Below, one piece after another: positions 31,525-39,854 of a stretch of 64,000 nucleotides of DNA. The notes under the pieces were generated by a model. It searched no databases and was not told where the DNA came from. It saw only the letters and a program-made list of their open reading frames with translations. A program made the translations under genes and the position numbers. The DNA is taken from the NCBI GenBank assembly GCA_963762545.1, contig CAVXLC010000002.1, positions 930,001 through 994,000 of the forward strand. Direction: 5' to 3'. Numbering within the stretch: the stretch's first letter is position 1; every line of letters starts with the position of its first letter. This stretch comes from JABFSM01 sp963762545 (GTDB lineage: Bacteria > Gemmatimonadota > Gemmatimonadetes > Gemmatimonadales > GWC2-71-9).

Positions 31525-34173
31525 ATGAAGAAGACCTTCCACCTGAGCACCGGCGGTGAGGGTGCCTCGGAGGATGTCCGCCGCGAGATCGAGCTGCATC
31601 TGGAGCTTCGCGCCCGGGAGTTCGAGGCCCAGGGCATGACGCCGGAGGCGGCCCGGCGGGCGGCACTCGAGGCCTTCGGCGACCGGCGGGCCATCGAATC
31701 CGAGGTCCGCACCCTGCGGGGAACCACCGTGCGGGCCCGGAGCCGCCGGGAGTGGCTGCGCGAGCTGGGCCAGGACCTGCGCGTGGCGCTGCGCGGCCTT
31801 CGGCGCACTCCGGGCTTCACCATCGTCGCCGTCCTCACGCTCACCTTGGGCATCGGCGCCAACAGCGCCCTGTTCAGCGTCCTCCGCTCGGTGCTGCTGC
31901 GGCCGCTGCCCTATCCCGATGCGGGCCAGCTGGTCCAGGTGTGGAGCGATCACCGCCAGAAGGGGCGGGCGGAGCCCGAGTGGATGACTCCGCCCGACTT
32001 CGTCGACTGGCGCGACGGCAATCGGACCTTCAGCGGCATGGCGGCCTATCAGGGCTGGGCTCCGGACCTGACCGGTAACGGCGAGCCGGAAGCCCTGGGC
32101 GGCCTCGTGACCAGCGGGAACTACTTCACCGTGCTGGGTGTCTCGCCCGCGCGGGGCCGTCTGTTCACCATGGCGGATGACGACGCCGGGGCCGAGCGAG
32201 TGGTGGTGCTCTCCGACGCCGTCTGGCGCCGTCGCTTCGGGTCGGATCCCGGCATCCTGGGCAAGGCGATCACGCTGAATGCGGAGCCGTGGACCGTGGT
32301 CGGCGTGCTCCCTCCCGACTTTCGGCCTCCGCTTCAGGCCATGCCCGACGTGTACCGGCCGATTCGGCGTCCCGCCAACAGTGGCTGCGGGCGCGGGTGC
32401 GTGGTGCTCCGGGTGATCGGGAGAATGAAGCCGGGGGTCACGATTCGCCAGGCGCAGGCCGACGTGGGAGCGATCGCGGCTCGCCTGGCCCAGACGTTCC
32501 CCGGCACCAACGAGAAAGTGGGCGCGTGGCTGATTCCGTTGCACGAGCAGATTACCGGGCCCACCCGCCGGCCGCTCCTGGCGCTGGGCGCGGCGGTCGG
32601 GTTCGTGCTCCTCATCGCCTGCGTCAACCTCGCCAACCTGCTTCTGGTGCGCGGCGCCGGGCGGGCCCGCGAGCTGGGCGTCCGCGCGGCGCTCGGAGCG
32701 GGCCGAGGCCGGCTGGTTCGCCAGCTCCTGACTGAAAGCAGCCTGCTCGCCCTGGTCGGTGGCGCGCTGGGCCTCGCGCTCGGAGTGGCCGGGAGTGGCG
32801 TGCTATCCACGCTGGTGCCGGACGGAGTTCGCCGGATCCAGGGCATTCACGTGGATGGCGCGGTCGTCGGGTTCACCGCGGGACTCGCGGTGTTGTCGGG
32901 CATGCTGTTCGGGCTGCTGCCCTCGTTCAGCGCCGCGAGATCGGACCTCATGGGGGCGCTGCGCAGTGGGGGGCGGGAGACCGGACGGCGGGGAGGCACG
33001 GTGCGAAACGGACTCGTCGTGGCCGAGCTGGCGTTCGCCGTGGTGCTGCTGGTGGGCGCCGGGCTGCTGTTGCGCAGCTTTCTCCTGATGCAGCGCGTGG
33101 ATCTCGGATTCCGCAGCAGTGGACTGGTGATGGTCCCGGTGGGATTTCCCCGGGTGCGCTACCCCGACGGCAATGCCGGCCTCGGCGCGGTGGACGCCAT
33201 TCTCGCGCGGCTGCGGGCCAACCCGGCCATCAAGCGCGCCGAGGTCACCGATCTCCCGCCCCTCAACGGTGGCGGCGACCAGGATGTCACGGCGATCCCG
33301 GTCGGCGAACCCCAACGGGCCGATGCGCCCGAGGCCATCTGGTACCGGTCGGTCAGCGCGGGGTATCTGCAGACAATGGGTATGCGCCTGGTGTCCGGCC
33401 GCTACTTCACGCCGGAGGACCGGCAGGGCTCGAGCTCCGTTGGTATCGTGAACGAAGAGGCCGCGCGGCGCTTCTGGCCCGGAAAAAATCCCATCGGGCG
33501 CATCCTGGCTCAGGGAGAAGACTCGACGGCGCCACGGCTCACCATCGTCGGCGTGGTCGCGTCGGCCCGGCACGACGGGCCCAACCAGCCGCTCAAGACC
33601 GAGCTGTTCATGCCGTTCGAGCAATTCCCCTCGCGCGGCCCGGTGTTCGTCCTGGAGCCGGCCCGCGACGCGGAGTCAGCGGTGGCCGGGTTCCGCCAGG
33701 CGCTCAAGGAGGTCGACCCCCTCGTGCCGGTCGCCGGAGTGGACCCGATGGAAAAGCTGGTGGGTGACGCCCTGGCGCTCCCGCGGCTGTACGCCCTGCT
33801 CATCGGCATCTTCGCGAGCGCCGCGGTGCTGCTCGCCGTATTGGGGGTGTATGGCGTCATGGCCTACGCCGTGGCCCAGCGTCAGCGGGAAATCGGGGTG
33901 CGGCTGGCCCTCGGCGCCGCCCCATCCGCCATCCGAAGCCTGGTCCTGGGGCAGGGCGCCCGGCTTGCGCTGCTTGGCACCGGCATCGGCCTGCTCGCGG
34001 CCGCGGCCGCCGGGCGGTTGCTGGGAACGCTGCTGTTCCAGGTGAGCGCCTTCGACCTGCCGACCTTCGCGCTGGTACCGCTGGTGCTCGGGATCATGGC
34101 GCTGGTGGCGTGCTGGCTGCCGGCCCGGCGGGCCATGCGAGTGGATCCGCTGGTGGCGATCCGGGAGCAGTAG
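31525..34173 (+). CDS. ADOP-type ABC transporter permease (MacB/FtsX-like)
   Basis: 882 residues with the layout of Acidobacterial duplicated orphan permeases: an N-terminal prefix domain (DVRREIELHLELRAREFEAQ, about 12-70), a TM (VAVLTLTLGIGANSALFSVL), a MacB-like periplasmic domain, an FtsX-type TM block (around residues 350-470), then a second periplasmic domain and TM block ending in ACWLPARRAMRVDPLVAIRE. No ATPase gene lies beside it, as is usual for these permeases. The substrate is unknown; lipid, lipoprotein or antibiotic export has been suggested for relatives. Confidence 0.9.
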   Translation: MKKTFHLSTGGEGASEDVRREIELHLELRAREFEAQGMTPEAARRAALEAFGDRRAIESEVRTLRGTTVRARSRREWLRELGQDLRVALRGLRRTPGFTIVAVLTLTLGIGANSALFSVLRSVLLRPLPYPDAGQLVQVWSDHRQKGRAEPEWMTPPDFVDWRDGNRTFSGMAAYQGWAPDLTGNGEPEALGGLVTSGNYFTVLGVSPARGRLFTMADDDAGAERVVVLSDAVWRRRFGSDPGILGKAITLNAEPWTVVGVLPPDFRPPLQAMPDVYRPIRRPANSGCGRGCVVLRVIGRMKPGVTIRQAQADVGAIAARLAQTFPGTNEKVGAWLIPLHEQITGPTRRPLLALGAAVGFVLLIACVNLANLLLVRGAGRARELGVRAALGAGRGRLVRQLLTESSLLALVGGALGLALGVAGSGVLSTLVPDGVRRIQGIHVDGAVVGFTAGLAVLSGMLFGLLPSFSAARSDLMGALRSGGRETGRRGGTVRNGLVVAELAFAVVLLVGAGLLLRSFLLMQRVDLGFRSSGLVMVPVGFPRVRYPDGNAGLGAVDAILARLRANPAIKRAEVTDLPPLNGGGDQDVTAIPVGEPQRADAPEAIWYRSVSAGYLQTMGMRLVSGRYFTPEDRQGSSSVGIVNEEAARRFWPGKNPIGRILAQGEDSTAPRLTIVGVVASARHDGPNQPLKTELFMPFEQFPSRGPVFVLEPARDAESAVAGFRQALKEVDPLVPVAGVDPMEKLVGDALALPRLYALLIGIFASAAVLLAVLGVYGVMAYAVAQRQREIGVRLALGAAPSAIRSLVLGQGARLALLGTGIGLLAAAAAGRLLGTLLFQVSAFDLPTFALVPLVLGIMALVACWLPARRAMRVDPLVAIREQ

Positions 34174-34191
34174 CGGCCCGCGATCGTTTCC

Positions 34192-35754
34192 CTAGAACGC
34201 CTTCCGGTAGAACCGGAGCATGAGACTCACCGACTGGGTCGCCGGTACCCTCCCCGCCGAGGACGCGGCGACCATCTCCCACCGCAGCCAGGCGTCCATC
34301 GGGAGGCCACGGGTCCCGTCGCTCCGGACCCCGTCGTGCGAAAACGTGAGCCCACCGTAGAGGGCGGTGACGTTCTGCTTGGAGCCGATCGCGAGCACGT
34401 CGGGACTGGTGCCCGCGATCGGCGCCTGGTTGGTCACGTAGGAGTAGGTGTCGGCGCCCTTGGACCAATAACGCACCCCGGCCGAGAGCATGAGCGTCGG
34501 CGCGATGCGCAGGAACGGCTCCACCGCGCCCTCCATGATTTCTCCCGGGTTCCACACCACCGCGGCGAGGGTGCCCGCCACCGGGAAGGGCTGGTCCGGC
34601 GGGGAGAGCCGTCGCTCCTGGCGCCCCGACAACTGGAGCACGTAGCGCGCGGAGAGCCGGGCGCCCAGACCCCCCCGCGCGATGTCGGTGACCAGATCGC
34701 CCTGGACGTCGGGCTGGCGGTCGCCGGTCCCGATATCGAAGAAACTGTCCGGGCGGTCCAGTTGTCCGGTGCGGAGACGGACCGTCCCGACCAGCACGGA
34801 TCGCAGCGCGAAGCCGCCCAATTTGGGCCGATGGTCCAGCCAGGTGAACGCCGTCCCCACCTCGATGTCTCCGATATACTGAAGCACCGGAGGCGAGAAT
34901 GCCCGCGCCCGCAGCGAACCGTCGGGATCGGTCGCGAAGTCCTGGAACTCGGTGCTGGTCGGGGCCTTGACCGGCAGGGCGGGTAACGAGCTCAGCGTGA
35001 CGCCCTGCTCGGCCAGGGTCTGGATCGAGGTGCGCAGCGATTCGATCGGCGCGGTGAGGGCACCGGCGGCGGGAGAGCCCGCCAGCGGAAGAAACTCCGC
35101 CGCGGGCAGAAAGTCCCGCAGCGCGAGGCTGAGCGGCGTTCCGCTCGAGAGGATCTGCTGGGCCAGCGCCTTCCGGGCCGGATTGTCGTCGAAGGCGCCG
35201 CCGCTGAGCTTGGTCGAGAGCGTGGTGAGCGCGGCCTGGAGCTCGGCCAGGAAGCCCCCGGTCTGGCCGGCGCCGGCCGGCGAGCCGAGCACCGGGTTGG
35301 CGGGATTGAAGCCGGCCGTGGCGCCCACCGTATCGATGTCGAACCGGTTCTGCACCCGGACCCGCACGATCGGAATGGTGCCGAAGACGGTCAGCCGAGA
35401 GGTAAGGCCGTACGCGGCGCCGATGCTCCCGGTGCCGACATTGACCAGCATCGAGGACGAGGTCCGGCCCAGCGACAGGCTGACGCCCGGGACGCCGGTG
35501 ATTCGCCGGAGCGCCACTTCGGCGGAGTCGAGCGGGGCGAGAAACCGCCCGTCGAACGGCGTGAACCGGAAATCGGAGCCGGCGTCCTGCTTCGCCCCGT
35601 TGAGATAGCGCTGGTCCCAGTTGTCGAAGCGGCCGCCGAAATCGAGCCGGAGCAGCCCCTTGGGCACCGTGAGCGGCGCGAGCTGGGCCGCGACCGGGGC
35701 GGCCAGGAGTCCGGTCAGCAGGGCAACGGCGCGGAGCGGGCGGGGCAGAGTCAT
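34192..35754 (-). CDS. Outer membrane beta-barrel protein, unknown function
   Basis: 520 residues with a signal peptide (AVALLTGLLAAPVAAQ) and a C-terminal Phe (MLRFYRKAF), the sorting signal of outer-membrane barrels. The body alternates short amphipathic strands (IGAAYGLTSRLTVFGTIPIV; LPMDAWLRWEMVAAS) and shows long insert loops. It is not a TonB receptor: there is no plug or TonB box. It ends 19 bases from the ADOP stop, convergent. The family is not recognised; a transporter or assembly factor is possible. Confidence 0.7.
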   Translation of the reverse strand: MTLPRPLRAVALLTGLLAAPVAAQLAPLTVPKGLLRLDFGGRFDNWDQRYLNGAKQDAGSDFRFTPFDGRFLAPLDSAEVALRRITGVPGVSLSLGRTSSSMLVNVGTGSIGAAYGLTSRLTVFGTIPIVRVRVQNRFDIDTVGATAGFNPANPVLGSPAGAGQTGGFLAELQAALTTLSTKLSGGAFDDNPARKALAQQILSSGTPLSLALRDFLPAAEFLPLAGSPAAGALTAPIESLRTSIQTLAEQGVTLSSLPALPVKAPTSTEFQDFATDPDGSLRARAFSPPVLQYIGDIEVGTAFTWLDHRPKLGGFALRSVLVGTVRLRTGQLDRPDSFFDIGTGDRQPDVQGDLVTDIARGGLGARLSARYVLQLSGRQERRLSPPDQPFPVAGTLAAVVWNPGEIMEGAVEPFLRIAPTLMLSAGVRYWSKGADTYSYVTNQAPIAGTSPDVLAIGSKQNVTALYGGLTFSHDGVRSDGTRGLPMDAWLRWEMVAASSAGRVPATQSVSLMLRFYRKAF

Positions 35755-35794
35755 GGGAGCGGGAAATTCGCGGATCGGGGTGCCTAATGCCAGT

Positions 35795-35823
35795 CTGACG
35801 GATCCTCGGGGCCCGGCTATCTT
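35795..35823 (+). promoter_or_regulatory. tRNA-Leu promoter
   Basis: CTGACG (35795-35800), 17-bp spacer, TATCTT (35818-35823). The start would fall near 35830, a few bases before the mature tRNA. It lies in the divergent spacer between the outer-membrane protein gene and the tRNA. Confidence 0.5.
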
Positions 35824-35838
35824 TTCGGGAGACGTCCG

Positions 35839-35922
35839 GCTGGGGTGGCGAAACTGGCAAACGCAAGGGACTTAAAATCCCTTGGGAGCAATCCCTTGCG
35901 GGTTCGATCCCCGCCCCCAGCA
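35839..35922 (+). tRNA. tRNA-Leu (anticodon TAA)
   Basis: An 84-nt class II tRNA. Acceptor GCTGGGG (35839-35845) pairs with CCCCAGC (35915-35921); discriminator A 35922. The anticodon arm AGGGA-CTTAAAA-TCCCT gives anticodon TAA. A long variable arm and the T-loop GGTTCGATCC are visible. CCA is not encoded (the next bases are CTG). Confidence 0.95.
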
Positions 35923-35975
35923 CTGCACCCGCCACGCAATTGTCGCCCAGGAGGCGAAGTGCTTAGAATCCCCCG

Positions 35976-36737
35976 GTGACGACACCGCCCCGGCCCGACG
36001 ACACGGAGCTTCCTCCCCGGACCGATCGCCGCCACCTCGAGTTCCTCGAAGGGCCGAAGTCCCGGCTCTCCGAGCTGGCCCGCATCTTCCGCATTGCGGC
36101 AGAATTCCTCCGCGGCTTCCGCGGGCTGCACTTTGTGGGTCCCTGCGTCACGGTCTTCGGCTCGGCTCGCTTCGGTGAGGATCATCACTACTACACCCTG
36201 GCCCGCGAGGTGGGCCGGCGGCTGGCCCGGTGCGGCGCGACGGTGATGACCGGGGGCGGGCCCGGCATCATGGAGGCGGCCAATCGCGGCGCCCGCGAGG
36301 CCGGCGGCTATTCGATCGGGTGCAACATCCGGCTCCCGGTCGAGCAGACCCCCAACCCGTATCTCGACCGATGGATCACCTTCCGCTACTTCTTTGTCCG
36401 GAAGGTCATGCTGGTGAAGTACAGCTACGCGTTCGTCGTGATGCCGGGAGGATTCGGCACCCTCGACGAGCTCTTCGAGGCCGTGACCCTGGTGCAGACC
36501 CGGAAGATCGACTCGTTCCCGGTGATCCTGATGGGCCTGGACTACTGGGCCCCCATGCTCGATTTCGTTCGCCAGCGGCTGGTCGGTGCCGGCACCATCT
36601 CCCAATCCGACGCCGATCTCATGACCCCGACCGATTCCCCCGACGAAGTCGAGGGCATCGTCCGGCGGGCCCTGGCCGCGAACCAGAGCGCCATCGCGGC
36701 CCGCCCGCACCGGATCCGTCTCCTGATGGAGCGATAG
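35976..36737 (+). CDS. LOG-family protein (TIGR00730 nucleotide-binding Rossmann fold)
   Basis: 253 residues from GTG 35976. The two hallmark motifs are present: TGGGPGIMEAANRGA and VMPGGFGTLDELFE (PGGxGTxxE, with the Arg-X2-Glu region before it). Many members release the base from nucleoside 5'-monophosphates (cytokinin-type phosphoribohydrolase), but the bacterial substrate is often unknown. An extra N-terminal segment of about 50 residues precedes the Rossmann core. The PPK2 gene starts four bases after the stop. Confidence 0.85.
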   Translation: MTTPPRPDDTELPPRTDRRHLEFLEGPKSRLSELARIFRIAAEFLRGFRGLHFVGPCVTVFGSARFGEDHHYYTLAREVGRRLARCGATVMTGGGPGIMEAANRGAREAGGYSIGCNIRLPVEQTPNPYLDRWITFRYFFVRKVMLVKYSYAFVVMPGGFGTLDELFEAVTLVQTRKIDSFPVILMGLDYWAPMLDFVRQRLVGAGTISQSDADLMTPTDSPDEVEGIVRRALAANQSAIAARPHRIRLLMER

Positions 36738-36741
36738 CCCA

Positions 36742-37557
36742 ATGGCCGGCCCACGGCTCACGCCGCACCCCGAGGGGGTCCGCCCCCGACTCACCGACGC
36801 GCTCGCCGAACCGCCCGAGGCGCTGTCCGGCAAGAAGGCCACCGACGACGAGCTCGACGGGCTGGCGGACCACACCGCGGCGCTCCAGGCGGCCCTCGGG
36901 GCCGAAGGGCGGCGCTCGCTCCTGGTGGTGTTGCAGGGCCGGGATGCCTGCGGGAAGGACGGCACCACCCGCAAGGTGTTCCGCAAGGTCAATCCGGCGC
37001 TCTGCACCGTCACCAATTTCAAGCGGCCCAGCGGGCTCGAGCTGAGCCACGACTACCTCTGGCGGGTGCACCAGGCCATCCCCCCGCGTGGCATGATCGG
37101 GATCTTCAACCGCTCCCACTACGAGGACGTGCTGCCGGTCCGGGTGCACAGCCTGGTGCCCGAGGCGGTGTGGCGGAAGCGCTTCGGGCAGATCAACGAT
37201 TTCGAGGCGATGCTGGCGGACGAGGGTGTGGTGATCCGGAAGTTCTTCCTCCATATCTCCCGGGAAGAGCAACGGAAGCGGCTGGAGGAGCGGCTCGACG
37301 ATCCCACCAAGAACTGGAAATTCCAACCCGGTGACCTGGCCGAGCGCGCCTTGTGGGATAAGTACACCGAGGCCTATGAGGACATCCTGGAAAAGACCAG
37401 CACGGCCCGCAACCCGTGGTACATTGTTCCGTCCGACAAGAACCGGGCCCGGGACCTCCTGGTGGCCCAGGTGGTGGCCGAAACGCTTCAGGACATGGAC
37501 CCCAGGTATCCGCCCGCCCAGCCCGCGGTACTCGCGCTCCGAGGAACCTTTTCATGA
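36742..37557 (+). CDS. PPK2-family polyphosphate kinase
   Basis: 271 residues with the PPK2 core: Walker A-like LVVLQGRDACGKDGTTR, where the usual GxDAAGKGG is GRDACGKDG, Walker B region MIGIFNRSHYEDVLPVRVH, and the lid-type Lys/Arg stretch EEQRKRLEERLDDPTKNWKF. These enzymes transfer phosphate between polyphosphate and nucleotides; which nucleotide is used (AMP, ADP or GDP) cannot be told here. The stop overlaps the ATG of a prepilin gene, although a functional link is doubtful. Confidence 0.88.
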   Translation: MAGPRLTPHPEGVRPRLTDALAEPPEALSGKKATDDELDGLADHTAALQAALGAEGRRSLLVVLQGRDACGKDGTTRKVFRKVNPALCTVTNFKRPSGLELSHDYLWRVHQAIPPRGMIGIFNRSHYEDVLPVRVHSLVPEAVWRKRFGQINDFEAMLADEGVVIRKFFLHISREEQRKRLEERLDDPTKNWKFQPGDLAERALWDKYTEAYEDILEKTSTARNPWYIVPSDKNRARDLLVAQVVAETLQDMDPRYPPAQPAVLALRGTFS

Positions 37558-37988
37558 CGACGCCGCCCGGCCGGAGGGGGTTCACGATCATCGAGCTCAT
37601 TGCCACGGTGGCCATCATCGGGCTGCTCGCCAGCATCGCCATCCTCAAGACCCGGCAGAGCCAGGACAAGGCGATCCGGGCCTCGATGCTGGTGGATCTG
37701 AAGACCCTCGTCAGCGCCCAGGAGGGATTCTTCTCCGCCAACAAGGACTACGCCGGCGGGATCGCGGGGAGAGAGGTCGTGGGGACCAAGGGGAAGGGCC
37801 GGGCGGCGCTCGGCGCCTCGAACGGCAACGCCATTACCGTCCGATATCGGGGCCCCAACGGTTGGAGCGCCCGGGCCACCAACACCCGGCTCACCGGCAA
37901 GCCGAAGACCTGCGGGGTGTTCATCGGGCCGATCGGCTATTCGCCGAACGCCGCCGTGAAGCAGGAAGGCGTCCCGGTCTGCTATTAG
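37554..37988 (+). CDS. Prepilin-like protein (type IV pilin/pseudopilin)
   Basis: 144 residues with a class III signal: short basic leader MTTPPGRRG, then FTIIELIATVAIIGLLASIA, which has the Glu at +5 that prepilin peptidase and assembly require. The C-terminus has two Cys (KTCGVFIGP and VPVCY) that may form the pilin D-loop. It is on the plus strand, convergent with a minus-strand pilus cluster, ending one base before the next gene stop. Confidence 0.85.
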   Translation: MTTPPGRRGFTIIELIATVAIIGLLASIAILKTRQSQDKAIRASMLVDLKTLVSAQEGFFSANKDYAGGIAGREVVGTKGKGRAALGASNGNAITVRYRGPNGWSARATNTRLTGKPKTCGVFIGPIGYSPNAAVKQEGVPVCY

Positions 37989-38507
37989 TCAGCGTGGCCG
38001 GGTGGGCGCGACTCCGGCCGGCTTGAGCAGCTCGTCGGCGCGCTGCGACTCGTTGAGGGTGAGCACGGAATCCCTCACCGTGGCACTCACCACGAAGGTG
38101 GACTCTCCGGTCGCCGTATAGTCGATTCCCTCCTCGACATCGCCCGCTTCGGCCAGGTTCGCGGGAAGGCGGCCGTGGGTGGCCCGGAAGTCCAGCACCC
38201 GCTCCCGCTCCAGGTACATCCCGAACCGCAGCCGGGACTCCCGTTCCGCGGGTGACAGCCGGCTGGCCGGATCGGGCGGGAAGAGCCAATCGGGCTTGGC
38301 GAGCCAGACATACGCCAGCGCCGCCCAGGCCACGATGCAGAGCACCAGTATCGCGGAATGGGTCCGCCGCGCCATCGGAAGCGACCGGCTCTGGACCGCC
38401 TTTTCCCGCTCCCGATTGACGACTCCGTCGAAGGCCTCGAGCAGCTGGCTCTTGTCCGACGCGGCGGGCGCGTCCTCGTCGGCGGGATTCGGTCCGGAGT
38501 CGTCCAC
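37989..38507 (-). CDS. Single-pass membrane protein of pilus cluster (paralogue 1)
   Basis: 172 residues from GTG 38507. A charged N-terminal cytoplasmic part is followed by one TM (AILVLCIVAWAALAYVWLAK) and a periplasmic domain of about 100 residues (FGMYLERERVLDFRATHGRL). The protein at 38965-39462 has the same plan, including the PDWL motif after the TM and a later GRLP motif, so the two are paralogues. No known family is recognised. The position between prepilin genes suggests an assembly or minor-pilin-like accessory role. Confidence 0.75.
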   Translation of the reverse strand: MDDSGPNPADEDAPAASDKSQLLEAFDGVVNREREKAVQSRSLPMARRTHSAILVLCIVAWAALAYVWLAKPDWLFPPDPASRLSPAERESRLRFGMYLERERVLDFRATHGRLPANLAEAGDVEEGIDYTATGESTFVVSATVRDSVLTLNESQRADELLKPAGVAPTRPR

Positions 38508-38968
38508 CTAGAAGCCTCCCCCGGCCCCGCGATCAGGTAGGTGATCTTGCTGCCGGTCACGAAGAAGGGCGACTGGGTGCCGAGGTACCGTACGAACTTG
38601 GCGAACAGCTTCTGGTCGGCGGTGGTGATGCCTACGCCGACGATCATGTCCTTGTTGTCGCCGTCGCCGCCGAAATTCTCGAACTCCAACTGATAGTTGC
38701 CCCGATCGAACGACCCGGCCAGCTGGCCCGGAAGCAGCGGGCCCAGCCCTGCCGGCACGGCGCCCGGGCTCGCGCTCGGTGGCCAGTCCTCCTTGTCGGC
38801 GTAGTAGTTGAACGCCGCGAGCTGGATGGCGCGCACCTCCTGGGCCATTTGCGCGGCCAGGGCCGCGTTGCGCATGTCGATGTACTTCATCACGGCAACG
38901 CCCGCGAGGATGCCGAGCACGATGATCACGACCAGCAGCTCGACCAGGGTGAAGCCCCTGCGTTTCAT
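38508..38968 (-). CDS. Prepilin-like protein with probable one-base frameshift near its end
   Basis: Begins MKRRGFTLVELLVVIIVLGI (class III signal, cleavage after G, Glu at +5) and runs about 145 residues to KITYLIAGPG. As read, the frame then stays open into the next gene to 38087. Adding one base in the C-run at 38518-38522 (G-run on the coding strand) gives a short end, IAGPGGGF, and TAG at 38508-38510, directly before the next GTG start. A sequence error or recent indel is therefore likely; the product would be 153 residues. The ATG overlaps the stop of the upstream gene. Confidence 0.75.
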
Positions 38969-39462
38969 CGCGCGCCTCGATTCCTGAGCACCTTGAGGCT
39001 GTTGCCCAGAAACACCGACTGGGAGTCGCCGGATTGCAGGACCACCACCGAGTCCCCGGCGCGGCCGGTCAGGGTGAATGCGCTGTCGCCGCGGCGGCTG
39101 TACCGGACTCCCGGAACGGTGTCCCCCGCGTCCGCCAGCGATTGGGGCAGTCGGCCGTTTCGTCTGGCGTAGTCGAGGACCAGCTGCCGTTGCCGGAGCA
39201 GGACCACGCGCAGCCCTGCGGTTGCCACCGGGGGCGGGTCCGGCGGTACGATGGCGGGGCCCACCAGCCAGTCGGGCTTGAGGATCAGCAGCATGAGGCC
39301 GACCACCCCGAGGACCACCAGCGCGCCGAGGGGCCACCGGCGGCGGGGCACCGAGCGGGCGGCCACCGCAAGCTCGGCGGCCTTCGCTTCGCTGTCCTTG
39401 ACGGCCGCTCGGGCTGCCTCGAGCAGGTCGCTCTTGCTGTCTCGCAACGGGCCGTTCGTCAT
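38965..39462 (-). CDS. Single-pass membrane protein of pilus cluster (paralogue 2)
   Basis: 165 residues, same plan as the gene at 37989-38507: charged N-terminus (DSKSDLLEAARAAVKDSEAK), TM (PLGALVVLGVVGLMLLILKP), PDWL motif, then a periplasmic part with GRLPQSLADAGD. Both neighbours overlap by ATGA, so it is within a tightly coupled operon with the receiver and the ATPase. Unknown function. Confidence 0.75.
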   Translation of the reverse strand: MTNGPLRDSKSDLLEAARAAVKDSEAKAAELAVAARSVPRRRWPLGALVVLGVVGLMLLILKPDWLVGPAIVPPDPPPVATAGLRVVLLRQRQLVLDYARRNGRLPQSLADAGDTVPGVRYSRRGDSAFTLTGRAGDSVVVLQSGDSQSVFLGNSLKVLRNRGAR

Positions 39463-39848
39463 CGGTGCTCCGGGCGATCCCCCGGAGGCTTCGCGAGCGC
39501 TCGCGCCACCAGATCCGGGAAGGTCATGATGTCGATCGGTTTGGTAATGTACTCGTCGAAGCCCGAGTCCCGCGCTTTTTCACGGTCGCCGGACATCGCA
39601 TGGGCCGTGAGGGCGACCACCCTGACCGCGCCAAGCGGCGAGGCGCGAATCTCGGACAGCAGCTCGAACCCGTCCCGGCCGGGGAGCTGGATGTCCATGA
39701 GCACCAGGTCCGGCCGGCTCGCGGCCATCGCGTCGAGCAGGCCTTCGCCGGACGGCAGGGCCGTCACCTCGTGACCCTTCATCGTCAGGATGGCACGGAA
39801 CAGCTTCATGTTGTCGGGATTGTCCTCGACGATGAGTATCCGCGCCAT
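39459..39848 (-). CDS. Stand-alone response-regulator receiver
   Basis: 129 residues, one REC domain only. Acidic pocket in ILIVEDNPDNMKLF, phosphoacceptor Asp in LVLMDIQLPGRDGFELL, Thr in VVALTAHAMSGD, Lys in YITKPID. It lacks an output domain, so it likely acts by protein contact, as CheY- or DivK-like proteins do. No histidine kinase is in the window. It starts six bases after the ATPase-REC gene and overlaps the next gene. Confidence 0.92.
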   Translation of the reverse strand: MARILIVEDNPDNMKLFRAILTMKGHEVTALPSGEGLLDAMAASRPDLVLMDIQLPGRDGFELLSEIRASPLGAVRVVALTAHAMSGDREKARDSGFDEYITKPIDIMTFPDLVARALAKPPGDRPEHR

Positions 39849-39854
39849 GGATCC

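Noticed and set aside
35839..35975. Integration site at tRNA-Leu
   Set aside because: No integrase gene and no second copy of the tRNA 3' end was seen in the window.
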